Below are positions 44,205 through 53,300 of a DNA stretch of 64,000 nt, piece by piece (position 1 is the stretch's first letter; every line of letters starts with the position of its first letter). The position numbers and the translations under genes were made by a program. The stretch is from Curtobacterium sp. HSID17257 (GTDB lineage: Bacteria; Actinomycetota; Actinomycetes; Actinomycetales; Microbacteriaceae), in NCBI RefSeq assembly GCF_003989515.1, contig NZ_RBLU01000001.1, forward strand, positions 62,001-126,000, in the 5' to 3' direction. The notes beneath the pieces were generated by a model that ran no database searches, was not told the DNA's origin, and saw only the letters and a list, made by a program, of their open reading frames with translations.

Positions 44205-46026
44205 TCCTCCCGTCCCGACCGGCGGCGGAGGTGGGGCACGGGCGGGCCAGGATGCGTTCGTGGTCTACGACGAGTATCCCAGCGCGCTCCCACCGCTGGA
44301 TCGCGAACGGGTCGTCGTGTACTTCGACTCGGGTCTGATCGTCATCGGCCCGGCGGAGCGGCCTGGCCGGACCGGATGCACGGGATGTCTCTTGAACCGT
44401 CGGCTCCTCGCGCGATCCCATGGGGAGGCCTGGGACCAGCTCAAGATCGACGGAGCTCTCCCACGATTCGATCACGAGCTCTCGGGCGTACACGATGGGT
44501 TGCCGGAGTTGGTCGCGGCCTGCCACGACGAACTCCTGCAACCGGGGGAAGACCCCTCCGTCGTCAGCTACTACACGATCCGCGTTCACGACGGCGTCGT
44601 CACTCGTCGCCGGCTCGAACCGGACCCCCTGTGCGCCCGGTGCCGGAGCCTTCCGGTGGATGAGCCTCGGCGGTTCCCGACCGGCTCGGTCCGCAAGCGG
44701 CGCCGCGGGGACACCCGGGCGGGCAAGGTCGATCTCGAGACGCTCCGTGCGCGTTACGTGGATGACTACGCCGGGCTCCTGCCCCGGATCGAAGTCGGTG
44801 AGGCGGCGGGCTTGCAGGTTGCACGCGCGCCCGTGGGCATCCGTGGGACATTCGCGACCGAGGCGGGTTGGGGGCGGAGTACCACTGCCGACGGCGCGCA
44901 GGCGACAGCCGCTCTCGAGGCACTCGAACGATGGTGTGGACTCGCTCCGGGTCGGGTGTCCGCCGCCGGAACTTGGACTTTCGACGAAGCCCCAGGAGAA
45001 GCCCTCGACGTCCGCTCGACCGGCGTGCCTTTCGACGTGGGCTACGGAAGCAGGATCATTCCGTTCAGCGGCGATGTCCCGTGTCGTTGGGTCTGGGCTG
45101 CATCGATCACGGAGGATCGCAGCGTCTTGGTGCCGGAAGGGTTCGCCTACTACGGGAACACCCAGGTGAACGTCGGCGATCCTCAGTTCGTGTACGAGAT
45201 CTCGAATGGGTGCGCTCTGGGCGGCAGTCTCCAGGAAGCCTCGCTCTTCGGCGCACTGGAAGTGGTCGAACGAGATGCTCTCCTCCTCGCCTGGTACACG
45301 CGGGCGGAGCTTGACCGGCTGTGCAGGGCCACTGCCTCGGAGTCGACGCAAGCATTGTGGGAGCACCTCGAGTCGACGAACCAGTGCCGGATCGTGGCCT
45401 GGGATCTCAGGTCACCGACCGGACTTCCAGCCGTGTGGGTCATGGCGATCCGTGACCGGACGACGTCGGCAGACGGTCGTCTCCTCGCGAGGTCCGTATC
45501 GGCATCGAGCTGCCGGACGTCGTACGACGAAGCGCTCGTGTCGGCGCTCTGTGAGTTGGGGCCGATCCTCAGCAGCGTCGATTCGTCCTACCCACAACAC
45601 ACCGACCGCATCGCGGCCATGCTGGCTGATCCGGCCGAGGTGCGTGACATGAGCGACCACGCCCTTCTCTACGCACACCCGGACGCCTTCTCACGCTTCG
45701 ACCACCTCGACACCGAGGCAGCAGCCCACGGCGTCGACATCCGGGCACGGGATGCGAGACATGCGGTCGAACTGGACATCGACTTGACTCGAGATCTCGA
45801 TCACGTCATTGAACGGTTGGTGTCCGCGGGTCTACCGACAGTGTTGGTCGTCGATCAAACGGCGCTGGACCTCGAAGGTTCGGGCTTGTTCTGCGCGAAG
45901 GTCATCGTGCCTGGTGCGATCCCGATGACCTTCGGACACCTGAACCGACGGTTGCGTGGCCTTCCTCGGCTCGATGCCGCGCTCGCCGGTCGTGACCCTA
46001 CATCCGATCCGCATCCCTTCCCGTGA
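44191..46026 (+). CDS. YcaO cyclodehydratase with fused zinc-tetrathiolate segment
   Basis: This 611-residue protein has an N-terminal segment with two CxxC pairs (Cys63/66 and Cys148/151) that resembles the zinc site of cyclodehydratase partner domains. A YcaO domain follows, with GWGRSTTADGAQATAALEAL near 227-244 for ATP binding, and the chain ends in the PxPxP motif PHPFP. It uses ATP to convert Cys and possibly Ser of the core into azolines. AGGAAGG before the ATG at 44191 supports the start. Comparable to NosG, TclJ and LazE. Confidence 0.93.
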   Translation: MGMSDPPVPTGGGGGARAGQDAFVVYDEYPSALPPLDRERVVVYFDSGLIVIGPAERPGRTGCTGCLLNRRLLARSHGEAWDQLKIDGALPRFDHELSGVHDGLPELVAACHDELLQPGEDPSVVSYYTIRVHDGVVTRRRLEPDPLCARCRSLPVDEPRRFPTGSVRKRRRGDTRAGKVDLETLRARYVDDYAGLLPRIEVGEAAGLQVARAPVGIRGTFATEAGWGRSTTADGAQATAALEALERWCGLAPGRVSAAGTWTFDEAPGEALDVRSTGVPFDVGYGSRIIPFSGDVPCRWVWAASITEDRSVLVPEGFAYYGNTQVNVGDPQFVYEISNGCALGGSLQEASLFGALEVVERDALLLAWYTRAELDRLCRATASESTQALWEHLESTNQCRIVAWDLRSPTGLPAVWVMAIRDRTTSADGRLLARSVSASSCRTSYDEALVSALCELGPILSSVDSSYPQHTDRIAAMLADPAEVRDMSDHALLYAHPDAFSRFDHLDTEAAAHGVDIRARDARHAVELDIDLTRDLDHVIERLVSAGLPTVLVVDQTALDLEGSGLFCAKVIVPGAIPMTFGHLNRRLRGLPRLDAALAGRDPTSDPHPFP

Positions 46027-46564
46027 GCGGGGCAGCGGGTGAGCCGGACGTGCGGTTGTCGGCGAGCATCGATTCCAACCGGCGGTAGCCTTCGTCGGCG
46101 CCGGTGCGCATACCCGCATCCAGCACTTGATCGCGATGCTGTTCGGACGGCATCGCGGAGATCGTCGTCACCAAAGTGCCTCCCGCGGCCGCCTCGAACA
46201 AGGTGGTGCTCAGCGTGACAGTCCCAGGGGCGCGATCGAACTCGAACGTCTGCACGATGCGCTGATCGCGCCGAACTTCGTGGAAGACCCCTCGGAATCC
46301 GAACGGAGGTTGTCCGGGAACGACGTGGAGCCTGTACTGCCACTCCCCGCCAGTCCGCGCGTCGAAGCGCACGATCTCGATCGCCTCCGGAGTTGCGGCG
46401 GTCCACTGAGCGAACAGCTCCTCAACCGTGAACGCCTTGAACACCTCTGGCGGCTCTGCGGAGAATGACCGACGGACGATGATGTTCGCGGTTCCGGGAG
46501 GAGCCTCGACGTCCGCTTCGCGGTACCGCCCGGCGTTGTCGGTCGAATGCTCGTTCGTCGTCAC
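45998..46564 (-). CDS. SRPBCC/AHSA1-domain protein
   Basis: This 188-residue protein has the START-like AHSA1 core: IIVRRSFSAEPPEVFKAFT, GEWQYRL, GVFHEVRRDQRIVQTFEFD and TLFEAAAGGTLV. The GTG at 46564 was chosen as start. Family members bind hydrophobic ligands. The gene converges on YcaO with a 29-base overlap and lies 83 bases after the ABC permease on the same strand, so it may belong to the transporter operon. A link to the thiopeptide is possible but unproven. Confidence 0.82.
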   Translation of the reverse strand: MTTNEHSTDNAGRYREADVEAPPGTANIIVRRSFSAEPPEVFKAFTVEELFAQWTAATPEAIEIVRFDARTGGEWQYRLHVVPGQPPFGFRGVFHEVRRDQRIVQTFEFDRAPGTVTLSTTLFEAAAGGTLVTTISAMPSEQHRDQVLDAGMRTGADEGYRRLESMLADNRTSGSPAAPLTGRDADRM

Positions 46565-46647
46565 GTGTTCCCCCCGATCGTGTTCAACCACTGTAGTGCC
46601 GTGACGACGATCGCCTCGGTGGCGCGATCTCCGCCGATCCGCCATCG

Positions 46648-48150
46648 TCAGCGAGTCATGGTCGACGACCACCACACGACGACTCCGAGCGCAATCTGCA
46701 GGACCAGACCGAGCATCGTGACGTGCCCCTCGACGAGGGTCAGGAGGGACGGGAGCACGACAACCAAGGACGCCACCCGTCCGTGGAACGTGTTCAAGAG
46801 CATGCCGAGTGGTACGGCACCCATCGGCGTCGAGATCGCGGCAGATGCCCACTCGGGGTCTGGTCGTGTTCCGGTCCGCACCGCAGATCCCGCCAGCCCG
46901 ACTGCCACGGGGACCGCCATGGCCAGCCACACGATCGGAGCGGCGCCGACGATGACGATCAGCCCGAACGCGACGAGGCACCAGGGCAACAGCACGGCGA
47001 ACGGCGGGATCGAAGTCAGTCGGGTCTGCGCGCGTCTGGTCAAGAGGAACAGGCGACCGAGCGCGGGCACCTGGTCCAGAATGCCGGCGGCGGATCCTGT
47101 GATCGACGTGACGCGTAGCAAGCTCACCGCGAGCACCAGGACGAGGGCGGCCGTCGAGTCGAAGTACGGCACGGTGACGACGGCAGCAGGGAGTGCTGCG
47201 AAGAACGCCGACCTGCTCAGCAGGCCGGGCCAACGCACCAACACTCGGAGTTGCGTGATCACGTAACGGCGGGCCGGCCCTCGGACGAGTAGACGTGATC
47301 GGCCACTGGACCTGCGCGACCCTCCGGTGCGCTCGGGCGCGGGACTGAAACTCGCACCGCCCATCGAGAAGAGCCGCACCGTCAGTATCTCGCGCCGCGA
47401 TCCGGCGTCGCGCAATTGCGCGGCCGACAGTCTTGGGATCGTCGAGGCGATGCACCATGCAGCGAGCGCTCCGAGCGGTGTCAACACGATCAGCAGCGTC
47501 CAGGAACCTCTTTCGAGAGCGGCAACGGGCGCGACCGGACTCGACGCCGTCGCCAACAGATGCTCTCCGAACACGATCAGCATGACTGAGGCCGGGACGA
47601 CGACCCGGAGCGCGGTGTCGAGGCGATGGCCTGCTCGATCGAACCGTTGCAGGAGTATGCCGATCGCAACGATCGTGACGGTCGTCATCATGACGCCCAC
47701 CGCAGCGGACGCCGATTCACCCATGTGGTCCTGCCCTCGCACCGCGCCGAGGGCGAGGCCTGTCAGGAGACCGCAGGATAACGCGACGATGGCGACCGCC
47801 CGAGCGAGGTCGGGCAGGACGAAGCCGCGACGAGCCAACGGGAGCGAGAGCCACCACTGTGCTTGCGGAAGGGTCACGGCGGCCGGTCCCATCGAACGAG
47901 CAGCCTGCAGTGCCAGCAACGCTGCGACGAACAGTAGGGACCAGACGGAGACTGCGCTGTTCCGATCGGGCGGAAGTCCCGAGACAGGGTCCCACAGGCG
48001 TGATCCGCTGCGCAGCGGCGCGGTGAAGAGCCCGACTGCTTCCAGCACGACGAGCGCGGACAGGACGACCACGTTGTAGCGATCGCTCAGATCGTGCTTC
48101 GCCGAGGTGGAGTCTTGCGACATCCGTCGGATCGTCCTGGAGTCGGTCAC
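46648..48150 (-). CDS. ABC transporter permease
   Basis: This 500-residue protein has about 10-12 hydrophobic helices and no recognisable ATPase domain. The GTG at 48150 overlaps the ATPase stop (GTGA), so it is the membrane partner of the next gene. The layout is that of a heterogeneous ABC-2-like exporter permease. Next to a thiopeptide cluster it is a good candidate for export or self-protection; this is inference from position. No close family is recognised. Confidence 0.72.
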   Translation of the reverse strand: MTDSRTIRRMSQDSTSAKHDLSDRYNVVVLSALVVLEAVGLFTAPLRSGSRLWDPVSGLPPDRNSAVSVWSLLFVAALLALQAARSMGPAAVTLPQAQWWLSLPLARRGFVLPDLARAVAIVALSCGLLTGLALGAVRGQDHMGESASAAVGVMMTTVTIVAIGILLQRFDRAGHRLDTALRVVVPASVMLIVFGEHLLATASSPVAPVAALERGSWTLLIVLTPLGALAAWCIASTIPRLSAAQLRDAGSRREILTVRLFSMGGASFSPAPERTGGSRRSSGRSRLLVRGPARRYVITQLRVLVRWPGLLSRSAFFAALPAAVVTVPYFDSTAALVLVLAVSLLRVTSITGSAAGILDQVPALGRLFLLTRRAQTRLTSIPPFAVLLPWCLVAFGLIVIVGAAPIVWLAMAVPVAVGLAGSAVRTGTRPDPEWASAAISTPMGAVPLGMLLNTFHGRVASLVVVLPSLLTLVEGHVTMLGLVLQIALGVVVWWSSTMTR

Positions 48151-48824
48151 AGAGCCCCCAGCGCTGCGGCTCCGTCGCCCGACCCGAATTGCCGGATCTC
48201 ATCTGAGACGACCACCACAGTGTCGGCGCATCCGCTGACGAAGTCCGCGTCGTGCGTCGCCGTGACGATCACAGCGCCCTCCGCGCGTCGACTCTGGAGG
48301 CGATCGATGAGCCGACGACGCATCACGGCATCGAGACGTTGCTCCGGCTCATCGAGGCACATGATGGAGCTCGGACGGATGAAGGCCGCGGCCAGGAGTA
48401 CTCGTCGACGTTGACCTGAAGACAGGCGTGACGGCAGGGCCGACCTCACCGACGTCAGACCGAAGAAGTCGAGCTCGTCAGCGACCGCTTGTTCCGGGTC
48501 TGGTACTGCGTGACCCGTCGCCACCAGAGCGAGGTGCTCAGCGACCGACAGGGACGGGAAGAACGCGTCGTCGTCGAAGACGCCGACGACGCGGCGGCGG
48601 AACTCGATCGACCGGTCGTCGACGGGCTCACCGAAGGCGAGCACCCGACCGAGTACAGGAGCGAGGCGCCCCATGACCGTGCGGAGTACCGTCGACTTGC
48701 CGCTCCCGTTCGACCCGACGAGCGCGAGTCCCTCACCAGGCTGCAGGGCAACAGATATCGAGCCACACACGGACTGCCCGTCGTAGCCCGCTCCGAGACC
48801 CGCGAGCTCGAGAAGCTCAGTCAT
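48147..48824 (-). CDS. ABC transporter ATP-binding protein
   Basis: This 225-residue ATPase has Walker A GSNGSGKST near residue 38, signature LSSGQRRRVLLAAAF near 135, Walker B SIMCLDEPEQ and the H-loop TATHDADF. TAGCGT lies 8 bases before the ATG, so transcription is probably leaderless and independent of the biosynthetic operon. Together with the permease it forms a likely exporter beside the thiopeptide cluster. Confidence 0.9.
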   Translation of the reverse strand: MTELLELAGLGAGYDGQSVCGSISVALQPGEGLALVGSNGSGKSTVLRTVMGRLAPVLGRVLAFGEPVDDRSIEFRRRVVGVFDDDAFFPSLSVAEHLALVATGHAVPDPEQAVADELDFFGLTSVRSALPSRLSSGQRRRVLLAAAFIRPSSIMCLDEPEQRLDAVMRRRLIDRLQSRRAEGAVIVTATHDADFVSGCADTVVVVSDEIRQFGSGDGAAALGAL

Positions 48825-49002
48825 GGTGATCGACGCTAACAGACGGAGTGGACAGAGCGTTCTTCTCGGCGACTCGCAGCCATCTCTTGCGACGACGTTT
48901 CCGTGGTGTCCGTTCCAGCAGGTCAAGTGCTCGTCGCGCAGGATGCCACGCAGCAGGAGCACTCCCTGCACGAGGATGCTCGAGCACCGCCGGTCCGCAA
49001 CC

Positions 49003-49680
49003 TCAGTCCGCCGCCTGCCCCTCGGGCACCAACCCCTGAACGCTGAGCAGCCCCGCGTCGGTCGACCGGCACGCGGTGACGCCGGAGTCCCGCACGAACA
49101 GCGACTCGGTCGACCCGGGCGGGTACACGCGGAACCCGTCCGCGGCCACCGGGTCGCACGTCGCCGTGGGGTAGTTCTCCGCCTGGGTGATCTTCAGCGG
49201 TGCGACGGCCACCGCGCCGGGCGCCAGTGTCACGGTCGGGTGCGCCGATGCCTCGTCGCGGGTGGCCGGGGCGCCGATCTGCGCACCCGAGCCGCCGCCG
49301 ACGAAGGAGACCCCGGGCCACCCCTGCAGCGTGCAGGTCGTGGAGCCGGTGTTGCGGAGCGCGAGGTGCACGTAGGTGCTGCCGGCAGCCCCACCGCTGC
49401 CGGACTCGATGCTGCCGGTGAGCGACCCGGTGGCGCACCGGCCACCGTCACCGCCGGACCCGCCAGCCGCCGAGCCACCCGACGCCGACGCCGAGGACGG
49501 GGCCGACGACGGCGCCGCCGGTGCAGTCGACGGGGACGACGACGCTGCGGCGGAGGCCGTCACGGTCTCGGTGGCCGTCGGCGCCGTGTCCGTACCGCCC
49601 GACGAACAGCCGGTGAGCGCGAGGGCGAGCGCGACCCCGGTGCTAACGAGGACGATGGGTGTGCGGGTGCTGCGGTGCAT
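49003..49680 (-). CDS. DUF4232 lipoprotein
   Basis: This 225-residue protein has a lipoprotein signal with lipobox LALTGCSS, a Ser/Ala/Thr-rich linker (about 30-75) and a DUF4232 beta domain (CTLQGWPGVSFVG, then LKITQAENYP). Family members are exported actinobacterial proteins of unknown role. The ATG at 49680 is preferred over an upstream one because it gives a normal signal length. It lies between the thiopeptide and Rhs regions and need not belong to either. Confidence 0.82.
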   Translation of the reverse strand: MHRSTRTPIVLVSTGVALALALTGCSSGGTDTAPTATETVTASAAASSSPSTAPAAPSSAPSSASASGGSAAGGSGGDGGRCATGSLTGSIESGSGGAAGSTYVHLALRNTGSTTCTLQGWPGVSFVGGGSGAQIGAPATRDEASAHPTVTLAPGAVAVAPLKITQAENYPTATCDPVAADGFRVYPPGSTESLFVRDSGVTACRSTDAGLLSVQGLVPEGQAAD

Positions 49681-49784
49681 GCCTCGACGCAACACCCGGC
49701 CCGGCCCACGGGACTCGGGCGGCGTCCAGTCGTCACGGGCACACTCGCGTCACAGCCAGGAACGCGAGCGACGGAGGTCGGAAC

Positions 49785-50063
49785 ATGGCAGGCAAGCACG
49801 AGCAGGCACGCGGCGACGAGGGCCGAGCGGACGGCGTGGATACCCGCGCCGGAGCCTTCACGGACAGCGAGATCCCGGGCGAGCACCACGTCGACTCGCA
49901 CGAGCCCGCCGGTGAGTTCGTCTCCAGCGACATCCCCGGTGAGACGCGGCCCCAGGGTGCGGGCGGTGCGGACGAGGGTGAGTACGTCGAGTCGGAGATC
50001 CCCGGCGAGGCCGAGCCGACCCCCACCGGCGAGACCGGGCACTACGTCGACAAGGACGAGTGA
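49785..50063 (+). CDS. small acidic repeat protein (IPGE repeats)
   Basis: This 92-residue, strongly acidic protein has three near-identical units: TDSEIPGE, VSSDIPGE and VESEIPGE, spaced about 24-34 residues apart. It ends in GHYVDKDE. It has no signal peptide and no membrane segment and is probably disordered. GGAGG before the ATG supports translation. I do not know the function. A strong hairpin follows the stop. Confidence 0.68.
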   Translation: MAGKHEQARGDEGRADGVDTRAGAFTDSEIPGEHHVDSHEPAGEFVSSDIPGETRPQGAGGADEGEYVESEIPGEAEPTPTGETGHYVDKDE

Positions 50064-50069
50064 GGTACT

Positions 50070-50103
50070 GGGCGACTCCTGTCGGAGCTGACCGGAGTCG
50101 CCC
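50070..50103 (+). terminator. 10-bp-stem terminator after the repeat protein
   Basis: GGGCGACTCC (50070-50079) pairs perfectly with GGAGTCGCCC (50094-50103) across a 14-base loop, 7 bases after the stop. Confidence 0.65.
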
Positions 50104-50372
50104 CTCCCCGCGCCGCTCCGCGGCTTCCTGTGTGAAGCCTCACCCCGAGCTCGTACCCCGGAATCAGTACCACGCCGGAAGTGTTCTCCGCTCCGCGGCC
50201 TGTCCGCGCAGCGCGACCGATGTGGCTCGTACCCCGGCCGGTCCGTCGTCCCCGAACGGGGGGCAGAACCGATGGATCAGCTGGGGGTCGCTGTTCCTAC
50301 GCTCAGTCTTCGTGCTCCCAGCGGAGCGGAGCAGGGCCGGTCTCGAACCGGTCGGAGCAGTAGGGGAGTCCC
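50104..50372. other. promoter region of the Rhs gene
   Basis: About 270 bases lie before the Rhs ATG. CTCGTACCCCGG occurs twice, about 77 bases apart, as a possible regulatory repeat. No gene is evident. Confidence 0.4.
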
Positions 50373-53300
50373 ATGCTGGGACGGGTAGCGCGAGCTGGGA
50401 CGCTCGCGTCGGTGACCATGACGATCGCGCTGGTGGCGGAGCTGCTGGTGGCGGTGCCCGCGCAGGCGGAGACGGTGGCGCACGAGTCGCCGACCGATGT
50501 GCCGGCGCTGGCGACGTCGCAGTCCGACGACGTGCACGCCGGTTCGCCGCTGTCGGCTGACGGGCTGCAGGCACCTGGGTCGTTGCGGCTGCGGGCCACC
50601 CCCACGGGCGACCCGGACGACCCGGCGCCGGCGGCTCAGGACCCCGCGGCGGGTGCGTCGGCGACGGGGATCGCGAAGGGCGCGGAGCTGACGTCGCAGT
50701 CGACGTACCAGAACACGTGGACGAACCCGAACGGCACGAACGTGACGCAGATGTCGCGGGTGCCGTTGAACGTGAAGGACGACTCCGGGCAATGGGTGCC
50801 GATCTCCACGAAGGTCGAGAAGACCGACGACGGTGGCTTCGCCGTTGACAACCACCCCCTACAGCCCGAGTTCGCTTCCTCGACGGGCGTGGACGGCCCG
50901 GACTACACGGTCACGTCGTCGTCGACCGGTGACCGTGTGTCGTTCGAGCTCGAGGGTGAGCGTGACGCGGATGCGCACGTGCCGACGAAGGACCAGCTCG
51001 CGGCGTCGGACCAGCCCGGTGCGAAGGCGTCGCGTGGGGTGTCGTACGACGACGTGCTCCCCGGGACCGACATGTCGTACCAGGTGGACGCGGGCGGGGT
51101 GAAGGAGGCGCTGATCCTCGCGCAGGCTCCGAAGGCCGCGAAGCCGTCCTACAGCTGGAAGGTGCACGCGCCGGGTCTGACCGTGCAGGACGGACCGGTC
51201 GGGTCGATCAAGTTCGTCGACGACCACGGCACGACGGTGTTCTCCACGCCGACGCCGCTCATGGCGGACTCGTCCGGTGTCACCGGCAGGTCGGACAACG
51301 CGGTCGCCACGATCCCGGTGCGCATCGACCACCTGTCCGGGGACGACTGGCGGATCACGTTGACGCCCGACGCGGACTGGCTCCGGGATGCTGCGCGTGT
51401 CTACCCGGTGTCGTTGGACCCGTCGATCTGGAACGGCCCGTCGGCGCTGCAGTCGTACATGTCGACCAACAGCGGTGGGAGCGTCGCGGCGACCGCGTCG
51501 TACGCGAACATCGGGAACTCGCGGATCAACAACGCGGCGAGCATCTGGCGGACGGTGCTGAAGTTCCCGTACGAGCAGCTCTACGGCAAGCAGGTCCTGT
51601 CGGCGCAGCTGGTGGAGACCCAGGCCAACTCCGGGACCGCGACCGCGACCACGTCGGTCGCTGGATGGGCGTCGGCGTACAGCTGGAACTGCGGCATCCG
51701 GAACGCATCGCGGACGAACTTCACGGCCGGGTACACTGGCACGGCGTCGTTCGACGTCACCGGACAGGTCCAGCAGTGGACCGACGCGAGCTCGCCCGGC
51801 GGATCGTTCTGCCTCATCGGGGACGAGAACGCGGGTGCCTACACGTACAAGAAGCTCGACGTGTCCCTCTACCTGCAGTGGGAGGACAAGCCCACCGTCG
51901 CCGGGAACGTGACGACGCTCCGGGATCCGAACCCGGGGTTCCCGGACCAGCAGACCTCCCCTGGTGCGACGTCGTCCGGAGCGGCTGCGTCGTCGCCGGT
52001 GACGGCGTCGACGACGCCGACGCTGGCGGTGAAGGCGACGCAGGACGGCGAGCAGACCTACCCGCTGACCTACCAGTTCTTCGTGGGGACGACCTCGGAC
52101 GCCTACGGGTCGCGTCGATGGAACACCGACTGGACCAACGCGCCGAACGGCCAGGCCCCGACGTTCCAGGCGACGGTCCCGCAGGGGGTGCTGCAACCCG
52201 GGACGCAGTACTGGTGGAACGTCGTCGTGCAGGACCCGTACGGGGTGCGGGCGTGGACGCCGGCGTACCCGTTCGTGACCACCTCGCTGCCCACGGCGGG
52301 AGCGAGCAGTGTGTACTCGCCGACGGACAGCTCCGTCGTCGCGACGACCACGCCGCTCCTGGTGGCGCCGGCGGCGACGTCGACGAACGGGAAGCAGCTG
52401 CAGTACGAGATCCGTGTCACCAGTGGTGCGGACGGGACGAGCGGGCAGATCGCGCAGTCCCCGCTGTGCTCCACCGCGCCGGGTTCGGCGTGCACGATCA
52501 ACACCGACGGCACCGTGTCGTGGACGGTGCCCGACGCGGTGCTGCAGGACGGCGGCTCGTACACGTGGGTGCTGGTCGTCAACGACACGTACGGCGACTA
52601 CCTGTACACCGCGAACTCGACCACCGGCGTGAACCGGTTGACGGTGAACTCCCGTGTCACCGATCCCGGCCCCGCCCCGACGGACGCCGCCGGTCCGGTG
52701 ACGGTGAACCTCGGCAACGGCAACGTCGCGGCGTCGTTCTCCTCACCGACCGTGCACACCCTCGGCGGGGACATGGGGATGAACTTCTCCTACAACTCCC
52801 GAATCGCCTCGAACCGTGGCCTCGTGGGCACGTACTGGAACGTGCCGGCGAACACGGCGACGTTCGGTCGGGGCGACTCGATGACGGCGAACGCCGTGCA
52901 GACCCTCGTCCGCACGGACACCGGGGTGGCCTTCGACTGGGGCAGCGCCGCACCTGACGATGCCGTCTCCCAGTCGTACTTCCAGGCGAAGTGGACCGGG
53001 TACATGACGCCACCGGACGGAACGTACACGTTCGGCTTCCAGGCCGATGACGGCGTCGCCCTGCAGCTGGGTACCACCGGCATCATCACGGACCAGTGGA
53101 AGGACCAGCACCAGACCGCTCCGCAGATGGAGACCGCGGCGAACCAGATCCTGACGGTGACGGGCTCGCAGTGGTCGATCGGCTCCCAGTCCGGGCAGCT
53201 GCCGATCCCGATCACGGTGGACTACTACCAGCGCGGCGGCTCGTCGAACGTGTACCTCGAGGTGCAGCAGCAGCAGACGTCGTCGGGGTCCTCGTGGGTG

